Part shown: piece by piece, positions 50,576-57,699 of the stretch | Numbering within the stretch: position 1 is the stretch's first letter | Layout: the number at the start of each line of letters is the position of its first letter | NCBI RefSeq assembly: GCF_015352445.1 | Contig: NZ_JADKPO010000027.1 | Coordinates: 1-59,045, forward strand | Origin: Nocardioides agariphilus | GTDB lineage: Bacteria > Actinomycetota > Actinomycetes > Propionibacteriales > Nocardioidaceae | DNA: 59,045 nt | Direction of reading: 5' to 3' | Notes under the pieces: generated by a model | What the model was told of the DNA's origin: nothing | The model's database searches: none | The model's input: the letters and a program-made list of their open reading frames with translations, nothing else | Program-made: the position numbers and the translations under genes

Positions 50576-50608
50576 GAGGCCCCGGAAAGTATGAGTTTCC
50601 GGGGCCTC
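50576..50608. terminator. Long symmetric hairpin, probable terminator of the AhpD-like gene
   Basis: GAGGCCCCGGAAA (50576-50588) and TTTCCGGGGCCTC (50596-50608) are perfect 13-base arms around GTATGAG. It lies 141 bases beyond the stop of the minus-strand AhpD-like gene. Read on that strand the hairpin is followed by ACCTATTTCGAG. The region 50376-50575 between the two hairpins contains one imperfect GGATGGCCCC/GGGGCCATCC inverted repeat and no gene I can support. Confidence 0.6.
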
Positions 50609-50749
50609 GATGTCTTCCGGACCGAAGTCCTTCCGACACGCCAGTTCTATCCCGCGAACATGCCGCAGGCAAGGGCCTGGGGTCCCGAATTTCGCCGTCC
50701 ACGGCGTGTCGCGCGCGACTCGCCGTACCCCGGGCGATCCGAGGCGAGA

Positions 50750-51226
50750 TCAGCCCCCGACCTCGTAGCTGCCCGGCTCCCAGCACCGCGTGGTGACGCC
50801 GATCCGGTTCCAGGCGTTGATGGTCACGAGCAGGGCGATGAGCTGGGCCAGCGGCTCGGGCTCGAAGTGACGCGCCGCCTCCTCCATGACGGCCGCGGGC
50901 ACGTGCTCGCGGTGGATCTCCGTGACCGCTTCGGTGAGAGCCAGTGCCGCGCGCTCGGCCGGCGTGAACCACGAGACCTCGCGCCACGCGCCCAGCGAGT
51001 AGAGCCGCTGCTCGGTCTCGCCGGCGGCCCGGGCGTCCTTGCTGTGCATGTCGACGCAGTAGGCGCACCCGTTGATGGTCGAGGCGTGCAGCCGCACGAG
51101 CTCGCGCAGCTTCGGGTCAAGCCCGACGCCGGCGGCCGCATCGAGACGGTTCATGGCGGCGGCGAACCTCGGCACCAGCGCATCGAAGTCGAGCCGCAAC
51201 GCGGTCGGGTCGGTGATGTCTTCCAT
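50750..51226 (-). CDS. Carboxymuconolactone decarboxylase / AhpD family protein
   Basis: The 158-residue protein has the AhpD core LVRLHASTINGCAYCVDMHS with the CxxC pair and downstream His, then KDARAAGETEQRLYSLGAWR, typical of AhpD-like peroxidase partners. These use the cysteines to reduce hydroperoxides or as redox sensors. The ATG at 51226 lies inside one of two TTCCATGGAA palindromes and is only eight bases from a good -10 box, so the mRNA may be leaderless. Confidence 0.9.
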   Translation of the reverse strand: MEDITDPTALRLDFDALVPRFAAAMNRLDAAAGVGLDPKLRELVRLHASTINGCAYCVDMHSKDARAAGETEQRLYSLGAWREVSWFTPAERAALALTEAVTEIHREHVPAAVMEEAARHFEPEPLAQLIALLVTINAWNRIGVTTRCWEPGSYEVGG

Positions 51227-51263
51227 GGAAACGAATTATCTTCCATGGAAGATACTTGCGCAA
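51221..51263 (-). promoter_or_regulatory. Promoter with two identical palindromic operators, apparently leaderless
   Basis: On the minus strand the -35 box TTGCGC (51263-51258) is followed by a 17-base spacer and the -10 box GATAAT (51240-51235). The ATG at 51226 is eight bases further. The palindrome TATCTTCCATGGAAGATA (51237-51254) fills the spacer. A second TTCCATGGAA (51221-51230) covers the start codon. The two centres are exactly 20 bases apart, two DNA turns, on the same helix face. Confidence 0.75.
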
Positions 51264-51274
51264 CCCTCCGGGCC

Positions 51275-52285
51275 TCAGGAGACTGCGGAGTCGATCTCGG
51301 CCAGCACCCGCTGCCGCACGTCGTCGGGCGCGAACGAGGCCTGCACCCCTGCCCTGGCCAGGTCGGCGAGCCCGGCCTCGTCGAGGTCCAGCAGCTCCGC
51401 GGCCACGGCGTACTCCTGGTTCAGCGAGGTGCCGAACATCGGTGGGTCGTCGGAGTTGATCGTCACGGTGACTCCCGCCTCGACGAACGTGCGGAGCGGG
51501 TGCTCCGCGAGGGAGGTCACCGCCCGGGTGGCGATGTTGGAGGAGGGGCAGACCTCGAGGGGCACCCCGGACGCGGCCAGGTGCTCGAGCAGCTCGGGGT
51601 CCCGCGCGGAGCTGGTGCCGTGGCCGATCCGCTCGGCGCCGAGCAGCCGCAGGGCATCCCAGACCGTCTCGGGGCCGGTCGTCTCGCCGGCGTGCGGCAC
51701 GCTGTGCAGCCCCGCGGCCCGGGCCTTGGCGAAGTGCGGCTCGAACTGCGGCCGCGGCACACCGATCTCTGGTCCCCCGAGCCCGAAGCCGACCAGCGCG
51801 TCGACGCGGTGGTCGAGGGCGTAGCCGAGGGTCGCGTCCGCAGCCGGCAGTCCGGACTCGCCCGGGATGTCGTAGATCCACCGCAGCACCAGGCCGAAGT
51901 CCCGCTCAGCGGCGACGCGCGCGTCCTCGATGGCCTCGGTGTAGGCCTCGATCGGCACCCCCGCGAGCACGGACGTGTACGGCGTGCAGGTGAGCTCGGC
52001 GTACCGGATCCGCTGGCCCTCGGCCATCTCGCGTGCCACCTCGTAGGTGAGCAGGCGGACGTCCTCGCCCGTGCGGATCAACCCCACGACGGCCAGGTAG
52101 ACCTCGACGAAGTGCGCGAAGTCGCGGAACGCGAAGAACGCCTTCAGCTCCTCGAGGTCGCTCGGCACGGTGCCGGGGTGGCGTTCGGCGAGCTCGGCCA
52201 CGATCCGCGCCGACGCCGACCCGACGTGGTGGACGTGCAGCTCGGCCTTGGGCAGTGCGGCGATGAAGGACTCCGCCACCGTCAC
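51275..52285 (-). CDS. Adenosine deaminase family protein
   Basis: The 336-residue amidohydrolase has metal ligands in ELHVHHVGSAS (HxH, residues about 16-18), HAGETTG near 198, a GHGTSS segment and the Asp pair in INSDDPPMFGT. CPSSNIAT is also conserved. The HVHHVGS variant differs from typical Add (HLHLEGT). It resembles what I recall of the actinobacterial group that includes an aminodeoxyfutalosine deaminase, so adenosine is not certain as substrate. The GTG start overlaps the TGA of the DsbA-like gene. Confidence 0.87.
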   Translation of the reverse strand: MTVAESFIAALPKAELHVHHVGSASARIVAELAERHPGTVPSDLEELKAFFAFRDFAHFVEVYLAVVGLIRTGEDVRLLTYEVAREMAEGQRIRYAELTCTPYTSVLAGVPIEAYTEAIEDARVAAERDFGLVLRWIYDIPGESGLPAADATLGYALDHRVDALVGFGLGGPEIGVPRPQFEPHFAKARAAGLHSVPHAGETTGPETVWDALRLLGAERIGHGTSSARDPELLEHLAASGVPLEVCPSSNIATRAVTSLAEHPLRTFVEAGVTVTINSDDPPMFGTSLNQEYAVAAELLDLDEAGLADLARAGVQASFAPDDVRQRVLAEIDSAVS

Positions 52286-53022
52286 TTGAGTGCCTCCAGG
52301 ACGGCGTTCACCGCGGCGCCCGGGTCGGGTTGCAGGTCACCGTCGCCGATGAACACTCCCGGAGTGCCGTTGACGCCGTCCTTGGACATCTGGCCGGTGG
52401 CGTTCTCGACGAACTGCCGGTAGACGTTGCCCTCGATGCCGGGCCGCACGTCGGCCTCCGTGGCTCCCGCCTCGACCGCCCAGGCGACCAGCTGGTCGTC
52501 GTCGGGGCCTGCTGTGTTCTCCGCCGGCTGGTTGTCGTAGAGGAGCTGGTGGTACTTCGCGAAGACCTCCGGGCCGGCGGCGTCCGCGACGACGTAGAGG
52601 GCGTTGGCGGCGCGCGAGGAGTACTGGTTGGGAGAGACCCGGTCGAGGAACGAGACGACGTGGTACTCGACCTTCAACTTCCCCTCGGCGATCGCCTGCT
52701 CGACCTTCGGCCCCACGGTCGCCTCGAACTGCTGGCAGATCGGGCACTGCGGGTCCTCGTAGAACCTCATCGTCAACGGGGCGTCGGCCTTGCCGACCAC
52801 GACGGCGTAACCGTCGGTGTTGCCAGGCGTGCCGGTCTTGCCCACCTCCTTGCCGGTGCTATCGCCCTTGCTGATGGTGACCCACAGCAGCACGCCGATG
52901 ACGGCGAGTACGGCGACGACGGCGCCGACGATCAGGAACCGCCGCCTGCGCTCGGCTGCCTCATGCGCACGCATGGCGGCAGCGGCTCGTTCAGCGGTGG
53001 AGGTTGGTCTCGGGTTCGACAT
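52282..53022 (-). CDS. Membrane-anchored DsbA-family thiol-disulfide oxidoreductase
   Basis: The product has 246 residues. A charged cytoplasmic N-terminus precedes one helix at about 29-51 (FLIVGAVVAVLAVIGVLLWV). An extracytoplasmic DsbA/DsbG-like domain follows, with active site DPQCPICQQF (Cys about 92 and 95) and the cis-Pro loop NGTPGVFIGDG. It should form or isomerise disulfides in exported proteins. The start overlaps the MauE-like gene by 32 bases, which places a membrane partner in the same operon. Confidence 0.9.
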   Translation of the reverse strand: MSNPRPTSTAERAAAAMRAHEAAERRRRFLIVGAVVAVLAVIGVLLWVTISKGDSTGKEVGKTGTPGNTDGYAVVVGKADAPLTMRFYEDPQCPICQQFEATVGPKVEQAIAEGKLKVEYHVVSFLDRVSPNQYSSRAANALYVVADAAGPEVFAKYHQLLYDNQPAENTAGPDDDQLVAWAVEAGATEADVRPGIEGNVYRQFVENATGQMSKDGVNGTPGVFIGDGDLQPDPGAAVNAVLEALK

Positions 53023-53500
53023 GCTCGGCGCTCTCTGGTGCGAGGGTCAGTGGACGGAAGATGAACGAGTCGAGGGAGAGCTTGGTTCGCGGTCGCCAGA
53101 CCAGCCAGAGCGACAGCAGCAGCAGGCCGACGTCGCGGGCGATCTCCCACGGGTACTTGTCGGTGGCCTTGGCGTCGAAGCCGCCCCCGCCGAAGCAGCC
53201 GCAGTCGATCTGCAGGCCCCGCGCCCACGCCGAGGCGATGCCGATGACGAAGGCCACGAACAACAACGCCGACACGACAGCGGCCAGGCGTGTCAGCGCT
53301 CCTGCGACAAGCGCCAGGCCCACGACGATCTCGACGGCGGGCAGCGCATGGCCGACGGTCGGTACGACGGACTCAGGCAGCAGGTCATAGGCACGCACGG
53401 CGCGCACGCTCGCAGCCCCGTCGCTGACCTTGAGCCAGCCGGCGGCGATCCAGACCCCGCCGACGACGAGCCGCGCGAGCGTGCCGAACCACTCCTTCAC
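52991..53500 (-). CDS. MauE/DoxX-like membrane protein, probable redox partner of the DsbA protein
   Basis: The 169-residue protein has four predicted helices. It begins FGTLARLVVGGVWIAAGWLK, includes GHALPAVEIVVGLALVAGAL, and has a Cys pair in IDCGCFGGGG at about residues 100-104 at the outer face. MauE is required for disulfide-rich methylamine dehydrogenase maturation. In actinobacteria MauE-like proteins often pair with DsbA-like proteins. The GTG at 53500 starts VKEWFGTLARLV; longer frames overlap the oligoribonuclease gene region. Confidence 0.83.
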   Translation of the reverse strand: MKEWFGTLARLVVGGVWIAAGWLKVSDGAASVRAVRAYDLLPESVVPTVGHALPAVEIVVGLALVAGALTRLAAVVSALLFVAFVIGIASAWARGLQIDCGCFGGGGFDAKATDKYPWEIARDVGLLLLSLWLVWRPRTKLSLDSFIFRPLTLAPESAEHVEPETNLHR

Positions 53501-53572
53501 GGAGTCGAGGGTAGGCCGACCGTGTGTGCGACCTCCGAATGGGCGTTCACGAGATGGGTAGGGTGACCTCTC

Positions 53573-54289
53573 GTGAGCGACCGACTCGTGTGGATCGACT
53601 GCGAGATGACCGGTCTCGACCTCACTGCCGACGCCCTGATCGAGGTGGCCGCGCTGGTCACCGACTTCGACCTCAACGTGCTCGGCGAGGGGGTCGACCT
53701 GGTCATCAGGCCCCCGGCGGAGGCAGTCGCCCAGATGGACCCCTACGTGCACTCGATGCACGAGCGATCGGGGCTGCTGACCGAGCTGGATGCCGGCATC
53801 ACGCTCGACGAGGCCGAGGCGCTCGTGCTGGCCTACATCCGCGAGCACTGCGCCGAGGGGAGCCGTCCGCCGCTGGCCGGAAACACGGTGGCCACCGATC
53901 GGTCCTTCCTCTCGCGGGACATGCCGAAGCTCGAGGCGTTCCTCCACTACCGCATCGTCGACGTCTCCTCGATCAAGGAGCTGTCGCGGCGCTGGTTCCC
54001 GCGCGCCTACTTCCACGCGCCCGCCAAGCGCGGCAACCACCGCGCCCTGGCCGACATCCAGGAGAGCATCGAGGAGCTCCGCTACTACCGCGAGGCGGTC
54101 TTCGTCGCACCTCCCGGGCCCGACAGCGACACGGTCAAGGAGATCGCGGTCAAGCACGGCGGCGCGCTCACCGGGCTGTCCGAGCAGGTCACCGACATGG
54201 CCGGCTCGATGACCGGCTCGATGACCGGCTCGACGACTGGCTCGGCGACTGGTCATCCGGATTCTCAGGACGCGTCCGGCTCCGTCTAG
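53573..54289 (+). CDS. orn: Oligoribonuclease with repeat-bearing C-terminal tail
   Basis: Orn degrades 2-5 nt RNAs and pGpG to nucleotides. The product has 238 residues. The DEDDh 3'-5' exonuclease has Exo I WIDCEMTGLD, Exo II NTVATDRSFL and Exo III KRGNHRALADI, all intact. The core ends near residue 205. A tail of about 30 residues follows, with four TGS-type repeats (GSMTGSMTGSTTGSATG) encoded by a 12-bp tandem repeat at about 54199-54250. The tail is not part of the family fold. The start at 53573 gives SDRLVWIDCEM. Confidence 0.95.
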   Translation: MSDRLVWIDCEMTGLDLTADALIEVAALVTDFDLNVLGEGVDLVIRPPAEAVAQMDPYVHSMHERSGLLTELDAGITLDEAEALVLAYIREHCAEGSRPPLAGNTVATDRSFLSRDMPKLEAFLHYRIVDVSSIKELSRRWFPRAYFHAPAKRGNHRALADIQESIEELRYYREAVFVAPPGPDSDTVKEIAVKHGGALTGLSEQVTDMAGSMTGSMTGSTTGSATGHPDSQDASGSV

Positions 54290-54336
54290 AATGCTTCCGG
54301 CCCTGCCGCTCCTCACGGGAGCGATCAGGGCCGCAT

Positions 54337-54413
54337 GGTGGGTGTAGCTCAGCTGGTAGAGCACCTGGTTGTGGTCCAGGTGGTCGCGGGTTCAAGTCCC
54401 GTCACTCACCCCA
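54337..54413 (+). tRNA. tRNA-His (GTG anticodon)
   Basis: The gene has acceptor GTGGGTG (54338-54344) pairing with CACTCAC (54403-54409), the extra G-1 at 54337 facing C73 that marks tRNA-His, D-arm GCTCAGCTGGTAGAGC, anticodon loop TTGTGGT, T-arm GCGGGTTCAAGTCCCGT and an encoded CCA (54411-54413). One G-U pair is in the acceptor. It lies 47 bases after orn, a frequent actinobacterial order. Confidence 0.95.
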
Positions 54414-54420
54414 CTGCGTC

Positions 54421-54450
54421 AGCGGGCCAGGACTCTCCTCCTGGCCCGCT
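54421..54450. terminator. Hairpin terminator after tRNA-His
   Basis: AGCGGGCCAGGA (54421-54432) and TCCTGGCCCGCT (54439-54450) are perfect 12-base arms around CTCTCC. It starts seven bases after the tRNA and also lies 15 bases beyond the stop of the convergent gene at 54466. Confidence 0.7.
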
Positions 54451-54465
54451 GTCGCGTGCTGAGCC

Positions 54466-54684
54466 TTAGTCGATGGCCGCACCGACGCTGCGAAGCAGGG
54501 GTGGCAGCCCGAACACCACCGCCAGCAGCACGGTCGCAAGCACCAACCGGGCGACCAACAGCGCCGAGGGTAGGTGCCACCTCGACGACCGGGTCAGCGA
54601 CGACCCGGTGAGCCAGGGGTCGAGCTGGTCGAAGGGGTCGGGATAGCCGGCCGAGTCACTGACGGCGTGGATGTGTTGTGTCAC
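54466..54684 (-). CDS. Small single-helix membrane protein, 72 residues
   Basis: The GTG at 54684 has a strong GGAGG eight bases upstream. The product has a soluble N-terminus (HIHAVSDSAGYPDPFDQLDP) and one helix (ALLVARLVLATVLLAVVFGL, about residues 41-60). No family is recognised. The ribosome site and convergence on the tRNA-His terminator support a real gene. It shares a 328-base, partly AT-rich divergent region (54685-55012) with the small gene at 55013. Confidence 0.65.
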   Translation of the reverse strand: MTQHIHAVSDSAGYPDPFDQLDPWLTGSSLTRSSRWHLPSALLVARLVLATVLLAVVFGLPPLLRSVGAAID

Positions 54685-55012
54685 AAGGAAGCCCTCCGGG
54701 CTCTGTCGTGGGGGGTAGCGACGGAGCGGGCGAGCAACCCGCGTACGGTGCCCGAACTCGCCATTCGCGACCGTACGTCAATCGGTTGTCTCTTGCTGGA
54801 TTTTGACAATAGAAATCCACTTTCGAGTAACACCCACGCGTGAGAATCGCCGAAATTTGCCCCATCCGTCTTGTCTAGGCGACTAGTCAGCAACAAGGGA
54901 GTGACAGAACTTGCCTCGCTGCCGTCAACGCCAGACCTAACCTTTCGACAACGACGCAGCCTCGGGGGACCGACGCCCACCGGCGTCGTTCCGACCGAAG
55001 AGGAGCCCCCCT

Positions 55013-55186
55013 GTGTACGCGAACCAGACAACCAGTACGAGCGTCGTCGAGGACCCGGTCCTGCACCTGATCGAGTGGCACTCAGGTGCCAAGTCCAGTC
55101 GGCCGAGCGACCCCACTCCGTCGCTCGACGACGAGGTTGCCGTCGAGGCCGCCCTGATGGAATGGCACACCAACGCGGGCCGCTGA
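55013..55186 (+). CDS. 57-residue small protein with repeated EWH motif
   Basis: The GTG at 55013 has an AGGAG site seven bases upstream. The product begins VYANQTTSTSVVEDPVLHLI, carries EWHSGAKSS in the middle, an acidic SLDDEVAVEAALM, and ends EWHTNAGR, so an EWH is repeated about 27 residues apart. It has no cysteines and no signal peptide. Upstream lies an unusually AT-rich stretch (about 54785-54900) with a TTGACA at 54803-54808, a possible promoter. I recognise no family. A cupin gene follows after 136 bases. Confidence 0.6.
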   Translation: MYANQTTSTSVVEDPVLHLIEWHSGAKSSRPSDPTPSLDDEVAVEAALMEWHTNAGR

Positions 55187-55322
55187 ACCAAGCCCTCGCT
55201 GCTGCCGCGGTCCGGAATCTGTCTGCCTCGATGAGCCGAAGATGGGGCGAATGCCCCATGAGGCAGGGCCCTGGTTCATCCGACGCTGGCGATCACCAGT
55301 TGCCCGTGCGGAGGAGACAGTG

Positions 55323-55697
55323 ATGGCAAGGTTGTCGAAGGCTCAAGCCAACAAGCAGGACATCGGCGTCGGCGTGGTCTACGAGACCGTGGCCGAGGGC
55401 TATGAGATCAGCATCTTGGACATGCGCCAGGACGCCGACCTGGCCCCGATGCTGCGAGGCCTCCCCGATGACCGTTGCACGTGCCCGCACTGGGGCTACG
55501 TCGTGTCGGGGCTGCTCACGTTCACCTTCGCCGACCGCGCCGAGGCCTTCGGAGCCGGCGAGGCGTTCTACGTGGGACCTGGTCACACGCCGGCAGTGGC
55601 GGCCGGCACGGAGGTCGTGATGTTCAGCCCCGAGGACCAGATCGCGCCGGTCAACGAGGTGCTGCAGCGCAACATGGCAGCGATGCAGGGGGCCTAG
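55323..55697 (+). CDS. Cupin-domain protein
   Basis: The 124-residue protein begins MARLSKAQANKQDIGVGVVY and has CTCPHWGYVVSGLLTFTFAD as cupin motif 1, with Cys-His in place of the usual His pair, and PGHTPAVAAGTEVVMFSPED as motif 2. GGAGA precedes the ATG. The substrate is unknown. It may share a transcript with the 57-residue gene. Confidence 0.85.
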   Translation: MARLSKAQANKQDIGVGVVYETVAEGYEISILDMRQDADLAPMLRGLPDDRCTCPHWGYVVSGLLTFTFADRAEAFGAGEAFYVGPGHTPAVAAGTEVVMFSPEDQIAPVNEVLQRNMAAMQGA

Positions 55698-55744
55698 GTC
55701 ACCCGTCGGATGTTGCCGTGGGATGTTGCCGTCGGATGTTGCCG

Positions 55745-57349
55745 TCAGGCGTTGCCGTCAGGCGCAGGTGCCAGCAGTCCGTGTCGCGTCGCGAAGAGCG
55801 CTGCGGCGGTCCGGGTGGATACGTCGAGCTTGGCGTAGATGTGCTCGACGTGGTTGGCCACGGTCTTGCGCGAGACCACCAGCCGATCGGCGATCTGCTT
55901 GTTGGTGAGCCCGCGAGCCAGCAGGCGCAGCACGTCGACCTCGCGCGGTGTCAGGCCGGCTGGTCCCTGCACGCGCCGCGACGCACGGTGCCCGGCGGCC
56001 GACAGCACTGCTTGGGCCGCGAGCCCGTCGACGCGGCCGGCCCTGACCTCGGCGCGCAGGTGCGCCGCCGCGCTCGTCGCGGTCAGCCCCTCGCGCTGCG
56101 GCCGGGGCTCGCGCAGCGACTGGTAGAGGTGCGCGGCGGCCAGCACGCGCGCCGACGGCGAGAGGGCAGGGCTCGCCAGGCCGTGCGGATAGCCACTGCC
56201 GTCGAGGCGCTCGCCGAACTGCACGGCCAGGTCGCCGATCGGACGCAGTGACGGGGACTGACGCAGCATCCGGTGGGTCAGGTAGGGCACCATGTGCAGC
56301 CGCTCCCGCTCCCCCGGCGTCAGCGGACCCGACTTGTCGAGGATCGCGTTGGACACGCCGAGCTTGCCGTAGCAGTGCATCAGCGCGGCACGACGCAGGG
56401 TGCGCTGGTCTGCCTCTGTGAGCGAGAGACGCTCAGCCGCACCGGCCACCAGCTCGGCCACCGCGCGAGCGTGGCCGAGCGAGTAGGGCGACTTGAGGTC
56501 GACGAAGTCCGCGATCGCCAGCAGCGCCTCGTCGAGCTCGTCGTCAGTCAGCACGATCTCGAGCGCCGGCTCTGAGCCGATGACGGCATCCCACGCGTCG
56601 ACCATGTCCAGCTCCGACAACAGCAGCTCCGCCTCGTCGTCGAGCAGGCGGGCCAGGTCGGGGTCGAACTGCTTGCCCCGCCCCGATCGCAGCAGCTGGC
56701 GAGCCGCCGCGACGCCTCCGACCCGGTGTGCGACCTCGACGAACTCTCCGATCATGGCCAGGCGGGCTGCCACGGGGATCTGCTCCTGGGCGAGCTCACC
56801 TGGCCAACCGTGGCCGTCCCACATCTCGTACGCCGCGCCGAGCGCGCCCAGGGTGTCCTCCGGCAGCCCCAGCCCGACGCCGATACGACGAGCCATCGCC
56901 GCGTGGTGGCTGACCATCTCGGCGAGGTCGCGGTGACCGGAGACCACGAACTCCAGCCCCAGCCGGAAGCGGCCCATCAGTCCGTCGCCACCCGCGCCGA
57001 ACCGTCGTACGGTCGCCAGCGCACCCGCGACACCGGGATGCAGGCCGTAGGTGTACTTGTCCTGCTTGAGCGCGATGTCGTCGCCGAACCACTTGGCTTG
57101 CTCGTGGGCGTCGGAGTGACACCCGACGTTGACCAGAAGCGCGGTGTAGTAGACAGACACCCGGTCGGCCTCGCTGATGCCGGCGCGCTCGGCGAGCCGC
57201 AACGCGATCAGGCACTGCCGCAGTACGTGCTCCATCGGCTGGTCGAAGCCGAGGTCGATCCCGAGGGACAACGCGGCCACCAGCTCGGCCAGCCGGACCT
57301 CTCCGACCGACTGCCTGCTCAAGCGCTTCGGAGCAGCGAAGCCACCCAC
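55745..57349 (-). CDS. HD-GYP-like protein with C-terminal LuxR DNA-binding domain
   Basis: The product has 534 residues. An N-terminal degenerate HD-like region (SHHAAMARRIGVGLGLPEDT, WDGHGWPGEL, about 145-195) is followed by a second HD-GYP-like region. It has LGHARAVAELV, then LMHCYGKLGV where the metal-binding HD is HC, and RLDGSGYPHGL with the GYP motif kept, about 285-395. A LuxR helix-turn-helix is at about 468-506 (LTPREVDVLRLLARGLTNKQ). HD-GYP proteins hydrolyse cyclic di-GMP; with the Asp lost this one more likely senses a nucleotide. The GTG at 57349 is the best start; it is not firm. Confidence 0.82.
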   Translation of the reverse strand: MGGFAAPKRLSRQSVGEVRLAELVAALSLGIDLGFDQPMEHVLRQCLIALRLAERAGISEADRVSVYYTALLVNVGCHSDAHEQAKWFGDDIALKQDKYTYGLHPGVAGALATVRRFGAGGDGLMGRFRLGLEFVVSGHRDLAEMVSHHAAMARRIGVGLGLPEDTLGALGAAYEMWDGHGWPGELAQEQIPVAARLAMIGEFVEVAHRVGGVAAARQLLRSGRGKQFDPDLARLLDDEAELLLSELDMVDAWDAVIGSEPALEIVLTDDELDEALLAIADFVDLKSPYSLGHARAVAELVAGAAERLSLTEADQRTLRRAALMHCYGKLGVSNAILDKSGPLTPGERERLHMVPYLTHRMLRQSPSLRPIGDLAVQFGERLDGSGYPHGLASPALSPSARVLAAAHLYQSLREPRPQREGLTATSAAAHLRAEVRAGRVDGLAAQAVLSAAGHRASRRVQGPAGLTPREVDVLRLLARGLTNKQIADRLVVSRKTVANHVEHIYAKLDVSTRTAAALFATRHGLLAPAPDGNA

Positions 57350-57374
57350 GGCACGAGGGTACGCGCTGACGCGC

Positions 57375-57593
57375 TCAGGCGGGCTGGGCAGGAAGCGCCA
57401 TGCGCCGGCCGATCGCGTGCTCCCCGCGCGTCTCGACGACGTTGGCCCAGCGTCCGGGGGCGTAGATCCCGACGATGCCGCGGTTGCTGCGGAGGACGAG
57501 GTGCCCCTCCTCCACGACCACCGTGACGGCATCGGCGTGCTCGATCATCATCGACTCGTTGGCTTCTCCCGAGGTCGTGACGGTGAACGTCAC
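57375..57593 (-). CDS. Small hypothetical protein, 72 residues
   Basis: The GTG at 57593 has AAGGGGA just upstream. The product (VTFTVTTSGEANESMMIEHA at the start, then VTVVVEEGHLVLRSN and IVGIYAPGRWANVV) is a small beta-rich protein without cysteines or membrane helix. It precedes the HD-GYP-LuxR gene on the same strand by 25 bases, so the two are probably cotranscribed. No family is recognised. Confidence 0.6.
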   Translation of the reverse strand: MTFTVTTSGEANESMMIEHADAVTVVVEEGHLVLRSNRGIVGIYAPGRWANVVETRGEHAIGRRMALPAQPA

Positions 57594-57699
57594 CTGATCC
57601 CCCTTCGCGCTCGGCCCCTCCGCCCTGCAGTCTGCCACGCACAAGGAAGCGCGCGGCCACGCGAAATGGAACAGGAAGGTAACCGCGTGACCTCAGCCG

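Noticed and set aside
50374-50577. 67-codon plus-strand frame between two hairpins
   Set aside because: No ribosome site; Ser/Pro/Arg-rich composition; it spans an inverted repeat rather than protein-like sequence.
54871-55323. 150-codon plus-strand frame over the 57-residue gene
   Set aside because: Its C-terminal half is Arg/Pro shadow sequence, while the 57-codon frame has a ribosome site and a balanced composition.
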